From Tretioscincus oriximinensis (lineage: Eukaryota; Chordata; Lepidosauria; Squamata; Gymnophthalmidae), in the NCBI GenBank assembly GCA_022410635.1, contig JAJVDF010000016.1, positions 4,448,787 to 4,512,786 of the forward strand: a stretch of DNA of 64,000 bases, written 5' to 3'. Of this stretch, positions 32,333 through 44,360 are shown piece by piece (the stretch's first letter is position 1; every line of letters starts with the position of its first letter). A model generated the notes under the pieces. It made no database searches and was not told the DNA's origin. It saw nothing but the letters and a program-made list of their open reading frames with translations. The translations under genes and the position numbers were made by a program.

Positions 32333-33861
32333 TATGTAGCATCTGGGTGCCTGGCAAAAATGACCCTCTTGGTGACTTTCATTTTCAGACTGGGTTGTTG
32401 ACAATGTGACTCGTCCTTGATACAGTTACCATCTGCTATTTGATCATGGACTGGACCATTTGATTTGTCCCTGGATCAGTGCAAAGTATGGTGCATAATG
32501 CATAAATTGCTCAATAGTTTACTGCCCATCTCTTGTGCCATAATATGAAATGTTTGTCACCATTAATTTAAATTAAATTAAATTAGTTTGCCACCCAACC
32601 TTTATAAATAATTCAGTCTGATTTAGTTTTCTTAAACTGTTGGCCTGAGTGGTTAGGGTTTTTCCTTACCTGTTGGAAAACAGGGCCCAAAGTAAAAAAT
32701 AAAATAAAAAAGGGAGGCTAATTATTTAAAGGAAGAAGCTGTCCTTCACTCAAGTCTGCTGGCTTCAAAAGACCCTTTATATTCGCTGGCAAAGTTACCT
32801 ACAGTAAGTTTGAGTTCCAGCTATGTTTCCAGTGCTTCTCTGGTTTTTATTGCTTGGCTCTTTCCCTAATGAATTCCTTTTGGGCTGAGCTCTGTTTGAA
32901 AGAGAGGTGATTATATATATAGCATTTAAGTGAAATATGTGATACTGTTTAAAGCTGAGGGAGGGGATGTGAATTCGAGTGTGAAGAATAATGTTTTCAC
33001 CTCCTGGTATGCTTATAAAATTTCAGACCTAAATCCCCAGCTGCATAAACCTATCAAGATCTATCATGCAGTTCCTTTCTTTCTTCCCTTTTTCTACCCT
33101 CCTTTCATTCCTCCCTTTTTATTAACAGAATCAATTGCTAATAATTTATCACTCCAGGTGTAGTTTTGGTGTCCTAAATACTATGAAGATCTGGATAAAC
33201 TTGTCCCCAGCTGGTTCTCTCCCAATGTTGNATTGCTGCACATTTTATCATTGATTATTTCAGCAAACCTATAACAATGAGTTCAAGAGGTGGATGGCAG
33301 AAAACAAGCTATTAAAAATAATAAAGGAAATGCAGGCAGAAATAATATATAGGTAGGTGGATAATAAAATTTTACCCTTGGCTTTTTGGCGCATACAAAA
33401 ATAGAATGTCCCCCAAAAGTTGGTATTGGTTATAAAAAGACGTACTTACCTATTACTGTATGAGACAAAAGGCAAAGGTATGATTGTAAGGTGTAGCATT
33501 CATGTCAAATGATATTATTATTTTGGCTCCCAAGTCAGAAATAATTTGGTTATCTTAGTCAAATAGATTGGTTAACAATCTGCATTTCAGGCAGTAGTTT
33601 GTACCTTGTATTCCTGTTTGGTCACTCTGTATCCATAGTAACCTTAACGATCCCTGCTGTGTTCTGCTAATCCCTGACTTCCTCATTTGCCATGTGCTCT
33701 GGTGGATGTGAAAAGGATGAAAAATGGCAATTCAAGCACATGGCATTACCCAGCACATGTTTAAAAAACAAGGAGCTTCTTTATCCTGTTCAGCCACTAA
33801 GCAATTCCGAAGGACCCAGGAAGTACACTCCGATCAAAGGAGATTTTTGAATGAGCTGATC
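32333..33861. other. Unannotated AT-rich stretch
   Basis: Nothing recognised beyond (AATTA)-type low complexity near 32566-32586 and a C/T-rich patch near 33073-33120. Confidence 0.5.
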
Positions 33862-33869
33862 TCTTGCAG

Positions 33870-34074
33870 TAGGCTGACCAGATGACCCCTTTTGGGGGGG
33901 TGGTTGAAAACCCAGTTTTGGGATGCCTCCCAGTTTTTTCTGAGGAAACTTTTTTCAAAAAACATTTTTTTCGAAAAATATTTTTTTTGTTTTTTTTTCC
34001 TCAGAAAAAAACGGGAGGTACCCCAAAAATGGGTTTTCAACTCCCCTCCCCAAAAGGGGTCATCTGGTCAGCCT
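33870..34074. mobile_element. Fold-back MITE family M, copy 4
   Basis: TAGGCTGACCAGATGACCCC to GGTCATCTGGTCAGCCT, arms of about 80 bp around T/A runs. Flanks TCTTGCAG (33862-33869) and ACATGTAG (34075-34082) match at 5 of 8. Confidence 0.82.
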
Positions 34075-34082
34075 ACATGTAG

Positions 34083-35704
34083 CCCCACCTGCATGGGGAT
34101 GTTAGAAAAGAGCTGTGCAACATTAAAGAACGATCATGCCCCTTTTCTTTTTTCCTGGAGTAAACTACTTTCTAAAGGAGCTCCTTTTGGCCTCAGGCTT
34201 TTAAACTTTATCTGCCATCTGCTTGGTTTCTGCAGACCATCAGCCAGTCTGTGATATCTCTCTAAAGTCCACAATCACAGCTGGCCTAATTGTCTCCTAC
34301 AAGGAGATGTAGAGGAGAGAACCAGGATCAGCTTCATTTCTTCAGTAAGTCCAGAGTTTTTGGAAACAGATAATATATAAAATAAAGCATATATCAGGTA
34401 TCAAATGAAGCCCAAATAAAGAACTATGTATACATTCGTGAATTAGGGAGTCACAAGATGATTATCTTCCGGCAAAAATCTTTCATGACTCTGAATCAAC
34501 ATCAANTGATTTTCAGCTTGATCATGGCTGCAAAATTTGAAATGGCAAAGACCTGAAAATTGCCAGAATTTTGCCAAACTCTGGCTGGACAGAGTTTGAT
34601 CTCAGGTTTTCTTNGAGTTAATCCATGTACAAAACCAGAACATGTTGGGTGAACCAGACTACCATAACTTAATTGCAGCTGTCAAATCTGATGATTCTTT
34701 GTTCTCTGGGACCTTTATACATAAATGCCTTTTAAATAGAAAACTATCTTACTTACCTGTCCTATTAGCATAGAGTTATGTACGATATCGGGACATGTAT
34801 TATCTTCTTCTTAGACACTGCATATAGTGTAAAGTCATTGTCATTGACATGTAATCCTGGTAGTTTTAATGGTCCTTTGATATTAGAATTCATTTTATTA
34901 TATTAGTTTAACCGGTGGCTACATTGCACTTTACACTGGGTTTCCAGTTTACTATGGTGTGTCGCTTCAGTTGATTTCTGAACCATCTATATTTATTTCT
35001 TTATTATAGAGTTATTACTCTTATTTGTTAAAATAATTGTCCGTTTGTTAATTTTTTTAAAAAAAACCCTAAATTGCATATATGGTTACAGTCAGAGGAT
35101 GGAAAGATAAGATGAAAAGGACTTTGGAAACAGAATTGATTAATGTACAAGATGTATGGATATATGGTATGATTTCATAAGAGACAAAAGACTGAAGATT
35201 ATGAGCATAAAAATAAATATAGAATGAGGAGTCAAATGGCAAAGACTGAAACATGAAGTGATTCATAAGCAGAGATGCATCACGTTCTTCCGATTTTCAA
35301 GTATCTAAGAATCTGAGTTGCGTACATTGGATTCGCCCCTTAATGCAGACACAACTGTGTTGCCGAAGTCTCCCAATTCCTGAATGGGTGTAAATTGAGC
35401 AAGTGTATTTNCAAAATAATAATAAACAACACACCTAATATGGTTTTCAATTGTGCGTCTTTAAAAAGAAGGAACAACAAGTAAATATATCTGCTAGTGA
35501 CGATGCTGCTGCTGGGTGATTCTTTTCCTGATAAAATAATTTATCTTCCACTTCTAATGCTATTTGCCTGATGTCCTGAAGACTACAGCTCCCAGGTTGC
35601 ACCACAGCTAGCCCTAGGCGCAAGGATGCATTCTCTGCAACTCTGCACTTAGTGACCCGTCCACAGNAAACATTTTTGCTATTACAGNAAGTTGGCTCAG
35701 GGAC
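34083..35704. other. Unannotated stretch
   Basis: No repeat or gene recognised. Confidence 0.5.
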
Positions 35705-35975
35705 TCATTTATAATCCGATTCCCTAATCAAACCAGTGTGCAGGAAAGGAATNAAAAACAAGTCAGCAAGTGTTGTTTAGCCTTTTTATAAATCTGTGGT
35801 GAGGCCACGTTNGGAACATTGTGTACAATTCTGGTCACCACATCTCATTTCTGAGGTGCAGAAAAGGGCAACTAGAACGGTCAGGGGACTTGAAATCCAT
35901 CTGCAATGTTTAGGCCTCTTCAGCCTCGAAAGGTGGTGTTCNAGAGGTGGTCTAATTGAAGGTCTTAGATAGTTC
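35705..35975 (+). pseudogene. L3-type LINE ORF2 fragment
   Basis: Parallels 15810-16060: AAACAAGTCAGCAAGTGTTG, TATAAATCTGTGGTGAGGCC, TTCTGGTCACCACATCTCA and GTGCAGAAAAGGGCAAC. Encodes the same LYKSVVRPH-like thumb region but is internally deleted and has no 3' end. Confidence 0.75.
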
Positions 35976-36054
35976 TTAAATCATAGAAGCAGCACTAAAA
36001 AGCATGCAGAAATGCAACTGAGAACCATTCTGCCACTAGAAAAACTAGAACTAA

Positions 36055-36575
36055 ACTCACATTAGAAGTGATTTTTTTATATATGTAAAAGACATATGCT
36101 CAGCAGAAACCATTTTTTAAAAATGCAGAAGCCAGATTAAGTGGGGAAAATCTGAAGCAAGGAGGGGAGGAAGGACCAAAGGGGAGGTAGGGAGAGGAAG
36201 AAAGAAAGAAGGAAGAAAGAAAGGGGGAAGGAGGTAAAAAGGAAAAGGAGGATAAAAATAAGGAAGCAAAGAGAAAGGACAGAAAGAAAAAGAAGGGAAG
36301 AAAGAACAGCTACAGAAAATTAAAAACCACATTAGAAGTAAAATAAATAAAAACTAGGCTAATAATTTTATTCACACTCTAAACAAACCACAAATGAAAT
36401 CTAGAACTCAACCCAGATTAAATGAAATTATGAAGCAAGGAGGGAAATCCCGATGNGGGGGTAGAGGGAGGAAGAAAAAAAGAAGGAACTAGGAAGGAGA
36501 AAAAAGGAGGAGAGAAATAAAGAAGGAAAGAAAGCACAGAAAGAATAGAAAGAGAAAGGAAGGTAACCTACCTCG
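36055..36575. repeat. Purine-rich tract in a diverged tandem duplication
   Basis: Two successive units each begin CACATTAGAAGT, contain CCAGATTAA and GAAGCAAGGAGGG, and pass into a long A/G-only run (about 36165-36310 and 36460-36565). A duplicated purine-strand tract of roughly 280 bp per unit. Confidence 0.6.
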
Positions 36576-36626
36576 TGGCTTGCTCCTCGGACTGCAGCCT
36601 AGCAGGAGCTTCTGTCCCTGGCCCCN

Positions 36627-36751
36627 GTGGCAGCAGCCTCCACATTTTGCCCCCTGGGCAGCAGCTGTAGGAAACCCCAGCAGGAAGCTCCTTCCTCTGG
36701 GGCCTCTGGCAGCTGCAGTCCAGGGTGGTTAAATGTGGAGGCTGCTGCCAC
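36627..36751. repeat. GC-rich fold-back with 21-bp perfect arms
   Basis: GTGGCAGCAGCCTCCACATTT (36627-36647) and its exact reverse complement (36731-36751) enclose an 83-bp CTG/CAG-rich spacer that also has partial internal pairing. Confidence 0.8.
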
Positions 36752-37393
36752 CGGCCCTGCAGCCTAAATCTGGCCCTGCTTACCGGACTTTCTCCCTGTC
36801 TGTTAGTTGAATGGCCAATACAAAATGGCACCTCCAGGCAGACTGAAAGAGGGACTGTATCCCGCCCAGGCAGCCCTGCCATTGGTTCCACTTCTGGGAT
36901 CGGCGNCTAAAACATCACTAAAAGAAGCTGTCAGGAGCTTTTTTGTTTGTTGCTGCTTGATTTGTTCCTCTAAAAAGGCCCACAATTGGCCAATGGTTCT
37001 CCATTATTTTCTATGGAGATTTTATTATTGATTTTAATTTCTGGTGTGTTCGGCGGCCACAATGAACCCAGAGGCCATCCATCACTGGTTTGCAGCTGTA
37101 GTTTTCTTTTTCTTCTAAAGCCATCAGAATGGTGAGAGGGATAATATTAGTGTTTGTTGTATGTGTTTGTAATTTATTATGCATTTAGCTGTGCTTCCAT
37201 ACTGTATGATTTATATATATATATCAGGAAGACAGTGGGAGTTGTTGGGATTTGGTAGTCAAAATATCTTAAGAACCTGACTTGGGTATGGCTGAGAGCA
37301 TAGATAAACTTACCTTTTAATTCAGCTTTAGAGGGAAAGAATACATCATTACAATATTGTACTAATACTCCCAGATTTCTGTATCAAAAACAT
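36752..37393. other. Unannotated stretch
   Basis: GC-rich to about 36910, then AT-rich. Short frames on both strands lack recognised domains. Confidence 0.45.
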
Positions 37394-37408
37394 ACTAGAT
37401 AGGTAAAA

Positions 37409-37587
37409 AATTTCAGAGAAATAGCCGTGTTAGTCTAGCAGAAAGTCCAGCAAAGGAGCTTGCAGCACTTTGAGACTAACTTGAGAAAAGTGGTTGGCAT
37501 AATCTGAAGAAGTAGACCTGTCTACGAAAGCTTATGCCAACCACTTTTCTCAAGTTANTCTCAAAGTGCTGCTAGCTCCTTTGCTGG
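37409..37587 (-). mobile_element. Palindromic retroposon P, copy with deleted left inner arm
   Basis: Starts AATTTCAGAGAAATAGCCGT; flanked by a perfect 15-bp duplication ACTAGATAGGTAAAA (37394-37408, 37588-37602). The hammerhead-like core at 37504-37537 keeps stem II and GAAAGCTT, but the stem I partner GCAT is lost by the arm deletion. Confidence 0.82.
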
Positions 37588-37662
37588 ACTAGATAGGTAA
37601 AAGGGCTTGTGGGCCATTATAAACTATGGACTGACTCTAGGCTGTAGCTATGCAAAACACAT

Positions 37663-37742
37663 NNNNNNNNNNNNNNNNNNNNNNNNNNNNNNNNNNNNNN
37701 NNNNNNNNNNNNNNNNNNNNNNNNNNNNNNNNNNNNNNNNNN
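37663..37742. other. Assembly gap, 80 N
   Basis: Run of Ns. ACAT occurs on both sides, which may reflect a local misjoin or chance. Confidence 0.95.
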
Positions 37743-39599
37743 ACATAAGAGTTAAACCTTTTTTTTAACATATGTGCTTATTCTAGCTGGTTTCCCATAA
37801 GTGCAATGAGCAATAAGGATTAAGGTAAATAAAAGATAAGATACAGCTGTAAGCTATTAGAAGTAAACTATAAGTAAACATTTTATTCTTAGCATCTTTT
37901 TATTTCATTTTCCTAAAGTAAATGAAGTTGGATCCTTCCTATGAGATAAGGTAAACCTGACTCTGGTATCAAAAATTCAAGGATTAATGTTGCGAATCAT
38001 GTTGTNTTTTTTGTGGTATCACAGTAATTTAATTCAGCAATTTCTGTTGTTAAGCAGATAAACAGATCTGGTGCCACATTGACTTACATTCCTCTCCCAA
38101 ATCCTTTAAATATGAAAGAAGGTCATTTTGTAAATAAAGATCTAATTCTTGTTCTAAGATTGGGTCTGTCCAAGAATCATCCATTTTGTCCTGTCAGAAA
38201 AATTACAAATAACCATGTATCTTGGGAGCAGCGAGGTACATTTTCACATTCCTTTGGCATTTTCGTTGCTTTTTGTTCAAAAACTTGACACTTAGTCTCT
38301 GGGAATAGTAGGTGAAGATCATACCCAGTTGTTCCAATTCCTNCTCCATTAATAGCAGGCACATGAATGGAATGCTTTTTGTTTTTGTTGCTGAGTGGAC
38401 AACAATGCTCTTAATGTTGTGATTGATGCTCTTAGTGTTGTGTATGAATTTTGCCTACCACTCATCATAACTGGGTAAAGGGGTGGCACATATACTGTGC
38501 AAGGGTGAGAGAAACTGGTCCAGGAGGAACTCTAGGAATCATGGTACAGTATTTACAATAGGCCTGGACAAATTACTCCATGGTGCAAGCAGCATGAGGG
38601 AAAGCTTGTTAGCTGTCTTTAGCAGAAAAGATTTGAAGCAGGCTACAGTCCTGCATTCCAGCTAAATTGTTCCCTACAAAAGAACAGAAAAGCCCCATGT
38701 CAACTTCCTCAATCTTATTACAGTAGATAGATAAATTGCCCATAAAGGCATGTGACCTGTACTGTCTTTCCACCACACCATGGTGAGCTCAAGTGATCTC
38801 CTCTGACTTATACATGCTCCATACATAATAGACAGAGAAATTTTTGTCCTTAAGACCTGTTCCTTTGCCACTCTGAAAAAACGGAATACTACAGTGGTGA
38901 GTTTTCTATTTTCACTTTTTATAAATCATTGTTTGAGAACCTGATTAATTATCACACACGCACATACACATGCGCAAGGACACACTTCAAGGATCAACTA
39001 TTTGCTTGTCTTTGAAAACTATGTCTGTTGTCTTAATAAATATCCCAAAGCCACTGCATATGTAGTGTTCCAAATTAGAAATATAATAATTATGGTACAG
39101 TATAATAATGTTCCACAAACAGATCTATTGAAGGGTGTAGGAAAGGAATAAAAAAATTGATCAATAATGCATTAATTTAAATATACTAGTATCCTTTGTG
39201 CTGTAAGTTTGTGATCAAGTGAAAAAGAAAGTGACGTAAAGAAATTTCAGAAATAAATCTTAAAAAAAGAGAAAAACCTTTAAGTTCCAGAGCAGTATGC
39301 ACAACAAAAGTGATGAGATGTTTTCTTCCTGAATAATTAAATCAAAGCTGGATTTCCTTGGTTAGATGACATGGAAGAAAACCTGCCTGCCCCTTTGCTG
39401 ATGTGTTTTAAAAGTGGATTGAATGTGGATTAAAGTCGAGATGTAGTAGCTTGATTATGACCTGCAGAATAGTAAGCTTTCATCTGGCTAAAGGCATAAA
39501 AATGTGAATAAAGCCACTAATTTTTTTTTGTTCATAATCGATTATAGCCTGTTACATTAATCTACAAATGGTATTTCAGGTATACTGCCTGTTGCTCCA
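37743..39599. other. Unannotated stretch
   Basis: AT-rich; no gene or window-internal repeat recognised. Confidence 0.5.
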
Positions 39600-39722
39600 T
39601 TTCAGAGCCAGCATCGAGATCCATCCTAGTAGCTATTTATATCCTTGATGTCCATAACCTGTCTAATCCTGTCTTAAAGCTGTTCAGACTGGTAGCTGCC
39701 ACCACCTCTTCTGGAAGGTTAT
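39600..39722 (-). mobile_element. Possible CR1/L3 LINE 3' UTR fragment
   Basis: CTAGTAGCTATTTATATCC and CTGGTAGCTGCCACCACCTC resemble a block I recall from reptile CR1/L3 LINEs. Weak assignment; the orientation is uncertain. Confidence 0.4.
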
Positions 39723-39796
39723 GTAAGCTGCTTTAAATTCCTTTGGGTTGAGAAAAGTTGCATATAAAAACAGACTCTTCTTCTCTTTCTTCTGAG
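39723..39796 (+). mobile_element. Sauria-type SINE tail fragment
   Basis: GTAAGCTGCTTTAAATTCCT, TTGGGTTGAGAAAAGTTG and CATATAAAAACAGACTCTTC with a CTT-rich end match the tail of 26631-26805. Confidence 0.7.
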
Positions 39797-40124
39797 GAAC
39801 AACTGTTACATCAAAGATTTTCTACATCAAAGATTTCATTTTCAACCCACCTTTGCAAAGGGTTTGGTATATTTGTTTGTTTTAATTGATGTCAGTGTTC
39901 AAGTAATCACAGGGCTGGGAGTAATTGTTGACGGACCAATTACAATATTTGAACTAGAAATTTAACATACAGCAGAAGACATGGCTATTTCTTACTTATC
40001 AACAGTGTGCTACATTTGGGAAGAANGATCTGATAAATAAGAAGAAAATAGAAAGCAGGACCTCTTTTAACTGTGGTTATGAGCAACCCTGAATCTTCAG
40101 AAAAGGCTAATTGTGATGTCCAGC

Positions 40125-40600
40125 TAAGGGCCATTCCCCACCACCCACCCCATGTTTAGCTTTGCTATTTCTTTTACTATANGTTCATGATTGCGCTTCA
40201 CATACCTCAGGTTTCCATGCCGCTTCGATACATTGCCTAGCAATCTTGTCAGATGGGATTACTGCTCTTGCCTTATTACAATTCCCAGCATTCTCTGCGA
40301 GCTGAGAGCCAATTAACCTTTATATGGAGCCTCAAAGTCACATAAGGTTTTCCCTGTTCAAAATTGCTGAATGTCGCCATGGAGGCTTTTTTCAGATTAT
40401 ATAAATGCCCAATGTAGGGGGGGNTTATATAAATGCCCAATGTAGGGGGGGGGGGGGGTTGGATTATAGAAATCGCACAAACTGTGGTGGCTAAAAGTTC
40501 CTTGAAAAAGGATCTTTTTAGCAAGTGGATCACTGAACATGCATGATTTCTTAGGGCAGATTGAAGGTGATATCACTGCCAACTCACTAAATATCGTTGA
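40125..40600. repeat. Dispersed repeat R1, copy 2
   Basis: Same block order as 4655-5060. Contains a tandem duplication of a 27-bp unit with TATATAAATGCCCAATGTAG (about 40397-40457) ending in G runs. Confidence 0.65.
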
Positions 40601-40743
40601 GTGGGGATGGACCCTATGTCACTGTAAATAACAACTAAATCCAGGATTCATAAGAACAGGTTTGTTGCAGAACAAGTAATTTTAGCACAATATCTTTGAC
40701 TGAATGCAAACAGTGATTATTTATTTCATTATAGCCCCATTCA

Positions 40744-40885
40744 GACAATATTTATTTATTTATTTACATTTTTATACCGCCCTATACCCATAGGTCTCAG
40801 GGCAGTCTCAGGGCGGTTAACAATAAACCATAATTTTAACACATTAAAAACAGCCTTTTCTAAAAATGGGGAAAATTGTAAAAAT
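40744..40885 (-). mobile_element. LINE-type 3' tail, family T
   Basis: TTTATTTATTTACATTTTTA then TACCGCCCTATACCCATAGG, with GTCTCAGGGCAG/GTCTCAGGGCGG duplicated in tandem, and AACAATAAACCATAATTTT. Confidence 0.7.
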
Positions 40886-40989
40886 CATAACAATTTTAAA
40901 ATCCGGAATATCCAATCCCAAATCTGTGCATACCTACTTTTATCATTTCACAAACAGTCCATTAGAAAATCTGTGGAATAGATGAGAGG

Positions 40990-41125
40990 ACAAACCAGGA
41001 AGTACAGTAAGTGCTGAGAAATACTGGGCATGCCCTGATAATGCGCATGCTCAGCTGCATTGTGTAGAAGGCATCTTGCTTCCATGGCTGCAGGCATGTT
41101 GATTTCACAAAAGAATATCTCAGGG
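40990..41125 (+). repeat. Dispersed repeat R2, copy 1
   Basis: ACAAACCAGGAAGTA, GCATGCTCAG, CATCTTGCTTCCATGGCTGC and GATTTCACAAAAGAATATC occur in the same order, reversed, at 50575-50718. Function and class unknown. Confidence 0.55.
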
Positions 41126-41235
41126 CAAAGCACCATTTTTACTGGGTGTATTGCAAGAATTCCATTAGAACATGAAGTGGAGTCATCATGATGTTACTAT
41201 NATTCCAATAGGTAAATTTTGTGTGCTTTTGCAGC

Positions 41236-41320
41236 CTTGGATATTCCTGGATAAAACACTGTCTGCACGGTTTTATTTTGGATTATTGAAATATAGCAAA
41301 ATAAGTAATTGATGCCTGGA
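41236..41320. repeat. Dispersed repeat R3, copy 1
   Basis: TTGGATATTC, AAACACTGTCTG and AAATAAGTAATTGATGCCTG are shared with 57371-57455. Possibly part of the same larger element as R2. Confidence 0.5.
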
Positions 41321-41930
41321 TAATAGCTTTCTTGTTATCACGTTATACTACAATAACCAACCGGCTTTTCTGATCTGTCTCCCCTGGGAATACCATCCAA
41401 TCCACCTGTGAGACATCTGTTGTTCTTCAGGATTTATGACAAGTAACCTCCAAGAAATATCAGGGATACCTGGGACTGACACTTCCTTTATGGAAATTTA
41501 CTTTCTTCTCATTAAATTGGTTCCTTATGAACGGGTTAGACTGCAGCATTGTTCTTTCTACCAGTCTAAAAATAAAGAATTCTTCAAATGAGCACAGAAA
41601 TAATCATTTAAAAGAATTGACCAGATAGAAAACGCTCTATCCAAATAGTAATCTGATCATGCAGTTCTCACCCAGTAGTGGCTACATATGAAAGCATCCA
41701 GTACATGAACCTAGACAATAGCAAGCTTTATAATCTGCACAGCTGTATACTGGTTAAAAAAAAANAAAAATCCTAGGGATTTATTAAGAAACAACAACAA
41801 CAATGCATGCTTTCACAAAGCAGAGCATTGTAGGTTCTTGATGTGCAGAATCTTATTCCCTCTTCAAGTCTGCAGAAAGTCTTTTGGTGAACGATTTTTC
41901 TACTTGAGCATTGTATCTAAGCAGAAGTGT

Positions 41931-42179
41931 TATTTACTTATTTATTTGTACCCCGCCCTATACCCAAAGGTCTCAGGGTGGCCAACCACAGGGCGGCGCA
42001 CATAGCTTTTGTTGCTTTCTCCACAACAAACACCCTGTGGAGTAGGTGGGGCTGATAGAGTTCAAAGAACTGTGACTGGCCTAGGGTCACCCAGCTGGCT
42101 TTCGTGGAGGAGTGGGGAATCGAACCGGGAGACTACCAGGTACGAGTCCAACACACAACCACTACACCAAACTGGCTCT
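41931..42179 (-). mobile_element. Chimeric tRNA-derived SINE, copy 2
   Basis: On minus: GAGCCAGTTTGGTGTAGTGG head with box A, consensus box B GGTTCGATTCC, GCTGGGTGACCCTAGGCCAG, and tail GTATAGGGCGGGGTACAAAT with (AAAT)n. Less diverged than 22001-22261; the promoter boxes look intact. Confidence 0.85.
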
Positions 42180-42942
42180 AATTATCAAACACCAGGAGAA
42201 GGTAGCAAGAATGTCATATATTCAAAAGGCTTTAAGATTCAATTCTGCACTCAGTCATGGAAACTCTCTGGTTAATTTTGGGCCAGTCACAGTTTACTGC
42301 CTGCAACCTACCTTGAGTTTTGCTGTGAGAAAAAAGGGAGCAATGCCTATTATCTTGATCACTTCAGAAATAAATGTTTGGTTCAAATGAAAAATAAGCA
42401 GTTGACAAATCAATTTGTCTACATAAGATCATGATGCCTTCCTTTTTCTTATTTATGGCTAACCCTGCTGCTAGTTGAAAATTCAGCTATACTGTGGATT
42501 TGATTTTCATATTGTGATTTTGCACTGTCTGGTATACTGGTGTACCGGACCAGTAAGTGTACTAGGATCCTCTTTTCTGCAATCCCCAACTGTGGGCTTC
42601 TTTTAGGCTACTTGAGCTTGCAGAAAGGAAACGCTTATTAGGTTTGTCACTCTGTAACACTGACCAATACAGATCACCCATAGTCATGTGCAATAATATT
42701 TTATTTATATTGAATAAACAAAACTCAAGATTCCAGATATGTTGTNTACTTTCCTGTGCCAAAAGATGAATAGGTTGTATGGATGATCATAAACTATACT
42801 TACTTTGGTTTCCATTGATTTACAGAACTATATATCTGTACATTAAAATAATCAGCAAATGCTTTAATTATTTTCCATAGGGATTACTATCTTAGGTAAA
42901 TAAATATTGGGTCTGTATATCATTACCTCTGCTCTTAAATAG
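42180..42942. other. Unannotated stretch
   Basis: No gene or repeat recognised. Confidence 0.45.
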
Positions 42943-43157
42943 AAGAAGAGGGAAAAGAATTATTATGTCACACTTTTCTCAACTCAAAGGGAATCAAAGT
43001 GGCTTACATAACCTTTTGTTCCGGTGGAGCTGAGAGAGCTCTGAATATCTGACTAGCCCAAGATCACCCAGCTGAATTTTGTGGAGGAGTACAGAATCAA
43101 ACAGAAGGCTAACAAGTAAGTGTTGGACACTCTAACCACTACACCAGAGTGGATCTT
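42943..43157 (-). mobile_element. Sauria-type SINE, CTT-tail form
   Basis: Reverse orientation: AGAAGAAGAGGG tail, CTTTTCTCAACTCAAAGGGA, AGCTGAGAGAGCTCTGAATA, GATCACCCAGCTGAATTTTG and head CTAACCACTACACCAGAGTG. Full length, moderately diverged. Confidence 0.8.
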
Positions 43158-43732
43158 TCATAGAATCTCTTGTGGTTCCCCTTAAGACCTCAATGGTCCA
43201 TATATCAATGGAAAGCAGTGCTGGTATGTTCCATTCTATTCATATTCTGGATGGGGAGGACACATTAATTTATTTTCCTTTAAGGGATGGCTGAAAAAAA
43301 ACCCTGAACTCATTTTTTTCACTTTGAATTTTCTTACATTTGTTTTCCATCTGGTGTTGGTCGTTCCCATAAAAGGATAGTAAGAGCATATGGAGATTTG
43401 GTCTTTTCCTCCCTTGGAGCTGTGGCTCAACCTTGTAAAAATTCTTTGCTCTGTGGAACAGACTGATTTTATTCCATTGTTTCCCTTTTTTTTTTTTTTT
43501 GCTAAAAGAAATTTACCATCAGATCAATACTATATCTTCTGTTTTTCTGTATATAAAAATATATACAAAATATACACTGTAAAGGAAAAGTGTACAAAAA
43601 TGCATAGAAGAAGCATATACAATTAAATTATAGGAAATTTNTATTTCAGGGATGTAAGATATGTACAAAATAGCTGAAAAGTGATTTTTAAATATGTATT
43701 CTTAGTGTATTGAAAATAAATTAAAAAATTAA

Positions 43733-44166
43733 GGCTTTTGATAAAGTCCCATATCAAAGGCTCCTTAAAAAGCTGTTCAGTTGTGGAGTAAGTCCTGTCC
43801 TCAGTTGGAAATGGGCTAAAAGAAAAGAAAGAGAGGGTAGTAATAAATGAATAATTTATGGGTGGAAAGATGTGGGAAGTGGAGTAACCCAGTACTGAGA
43901 CCTATGCTTTTTGATACATTCATAAATAATCTGGCTGCTAAGGTAAATAATGAGAAAGCCAAGTTTGCTGACAACACTAAACTGTTCAGATAGTGAAAAC
44001 TGAAAATGAAAGAGCTCCAGAGGGATCTCTTGAAATTGGGTGAGTGGGCAACAAGGTGGTAAACCTAAGCAAGTGCAAAGTGATGTTCATTGGGACAAAA
44101 AAACCCAACTGATAGGAACCAAGCTTTTAGTGACAGGCAAGGAAAGTGATTTTTGGGTGTTTGGTG
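43733..44166 (+). pseudogene. L3-type LINE RT palm region, decayed (5' part of interrupted copy)
   Basis: Remnants of a CR1-clade reverse transcriptase are readable in shifting frames: AFDKVPYQRLLKKL, then a GSGV-like segment, FINNLAAKVNNEKAKFADNTKL and a KCKVMFIGTK-like end. The last three reflect the palm and YADD neighbourhood. Multiple stops and frameshifts. Continues at 44361 after the inserted MITE. Confidence 0.75.
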
Positions 44167-44360
44167 TAAGCTGACCAGATGACAGCTTTTGGGTTGTGTG
44201 GTAGGAACTCGGTTTTGGAGTGCCTCATGGTTTTTGCTGAAGAAAAGGTTTTTTTAAAAAAGTTTTTTCCATTTTTAATTTTTTTTTCCTCAGAAAAAAC
44301 AGGGAGGCACNGCAAAACCGGGTTTTCACCCTCCCCCCAAATGGGTCATCTGGTCAGCCT
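44167..44360. mobile_element. Fold-back MITE family M, copy 5, nested in L3 LINE
   Basis: TAAGCTGACCAGATGAC to GGGTCATCTGGTCAGCCT. It splits the LINE between the palm-region remnant and the thumb-region remnant, so it inserted after the LINE. The 8-bp flanks (GTTTGGTG, AGTGCATA) no longer match well. Confidence 0.82.

Noticed and set aside
36568..36891. Possible minus-strand exon (107 codons) ending beside CGAGGTAGG, a donor-like site
   Set aside because: No recognised domain; overlaps a perfect GC-rich inverted repeat and holds an N. One donor-like site is not enough.
41976..42180. tRNA gene suggested by intact A and B boxes
   Set aside because: The boxes belong to a tRNA-derived SINE head; no cloverleaf or acceptor stem closes.
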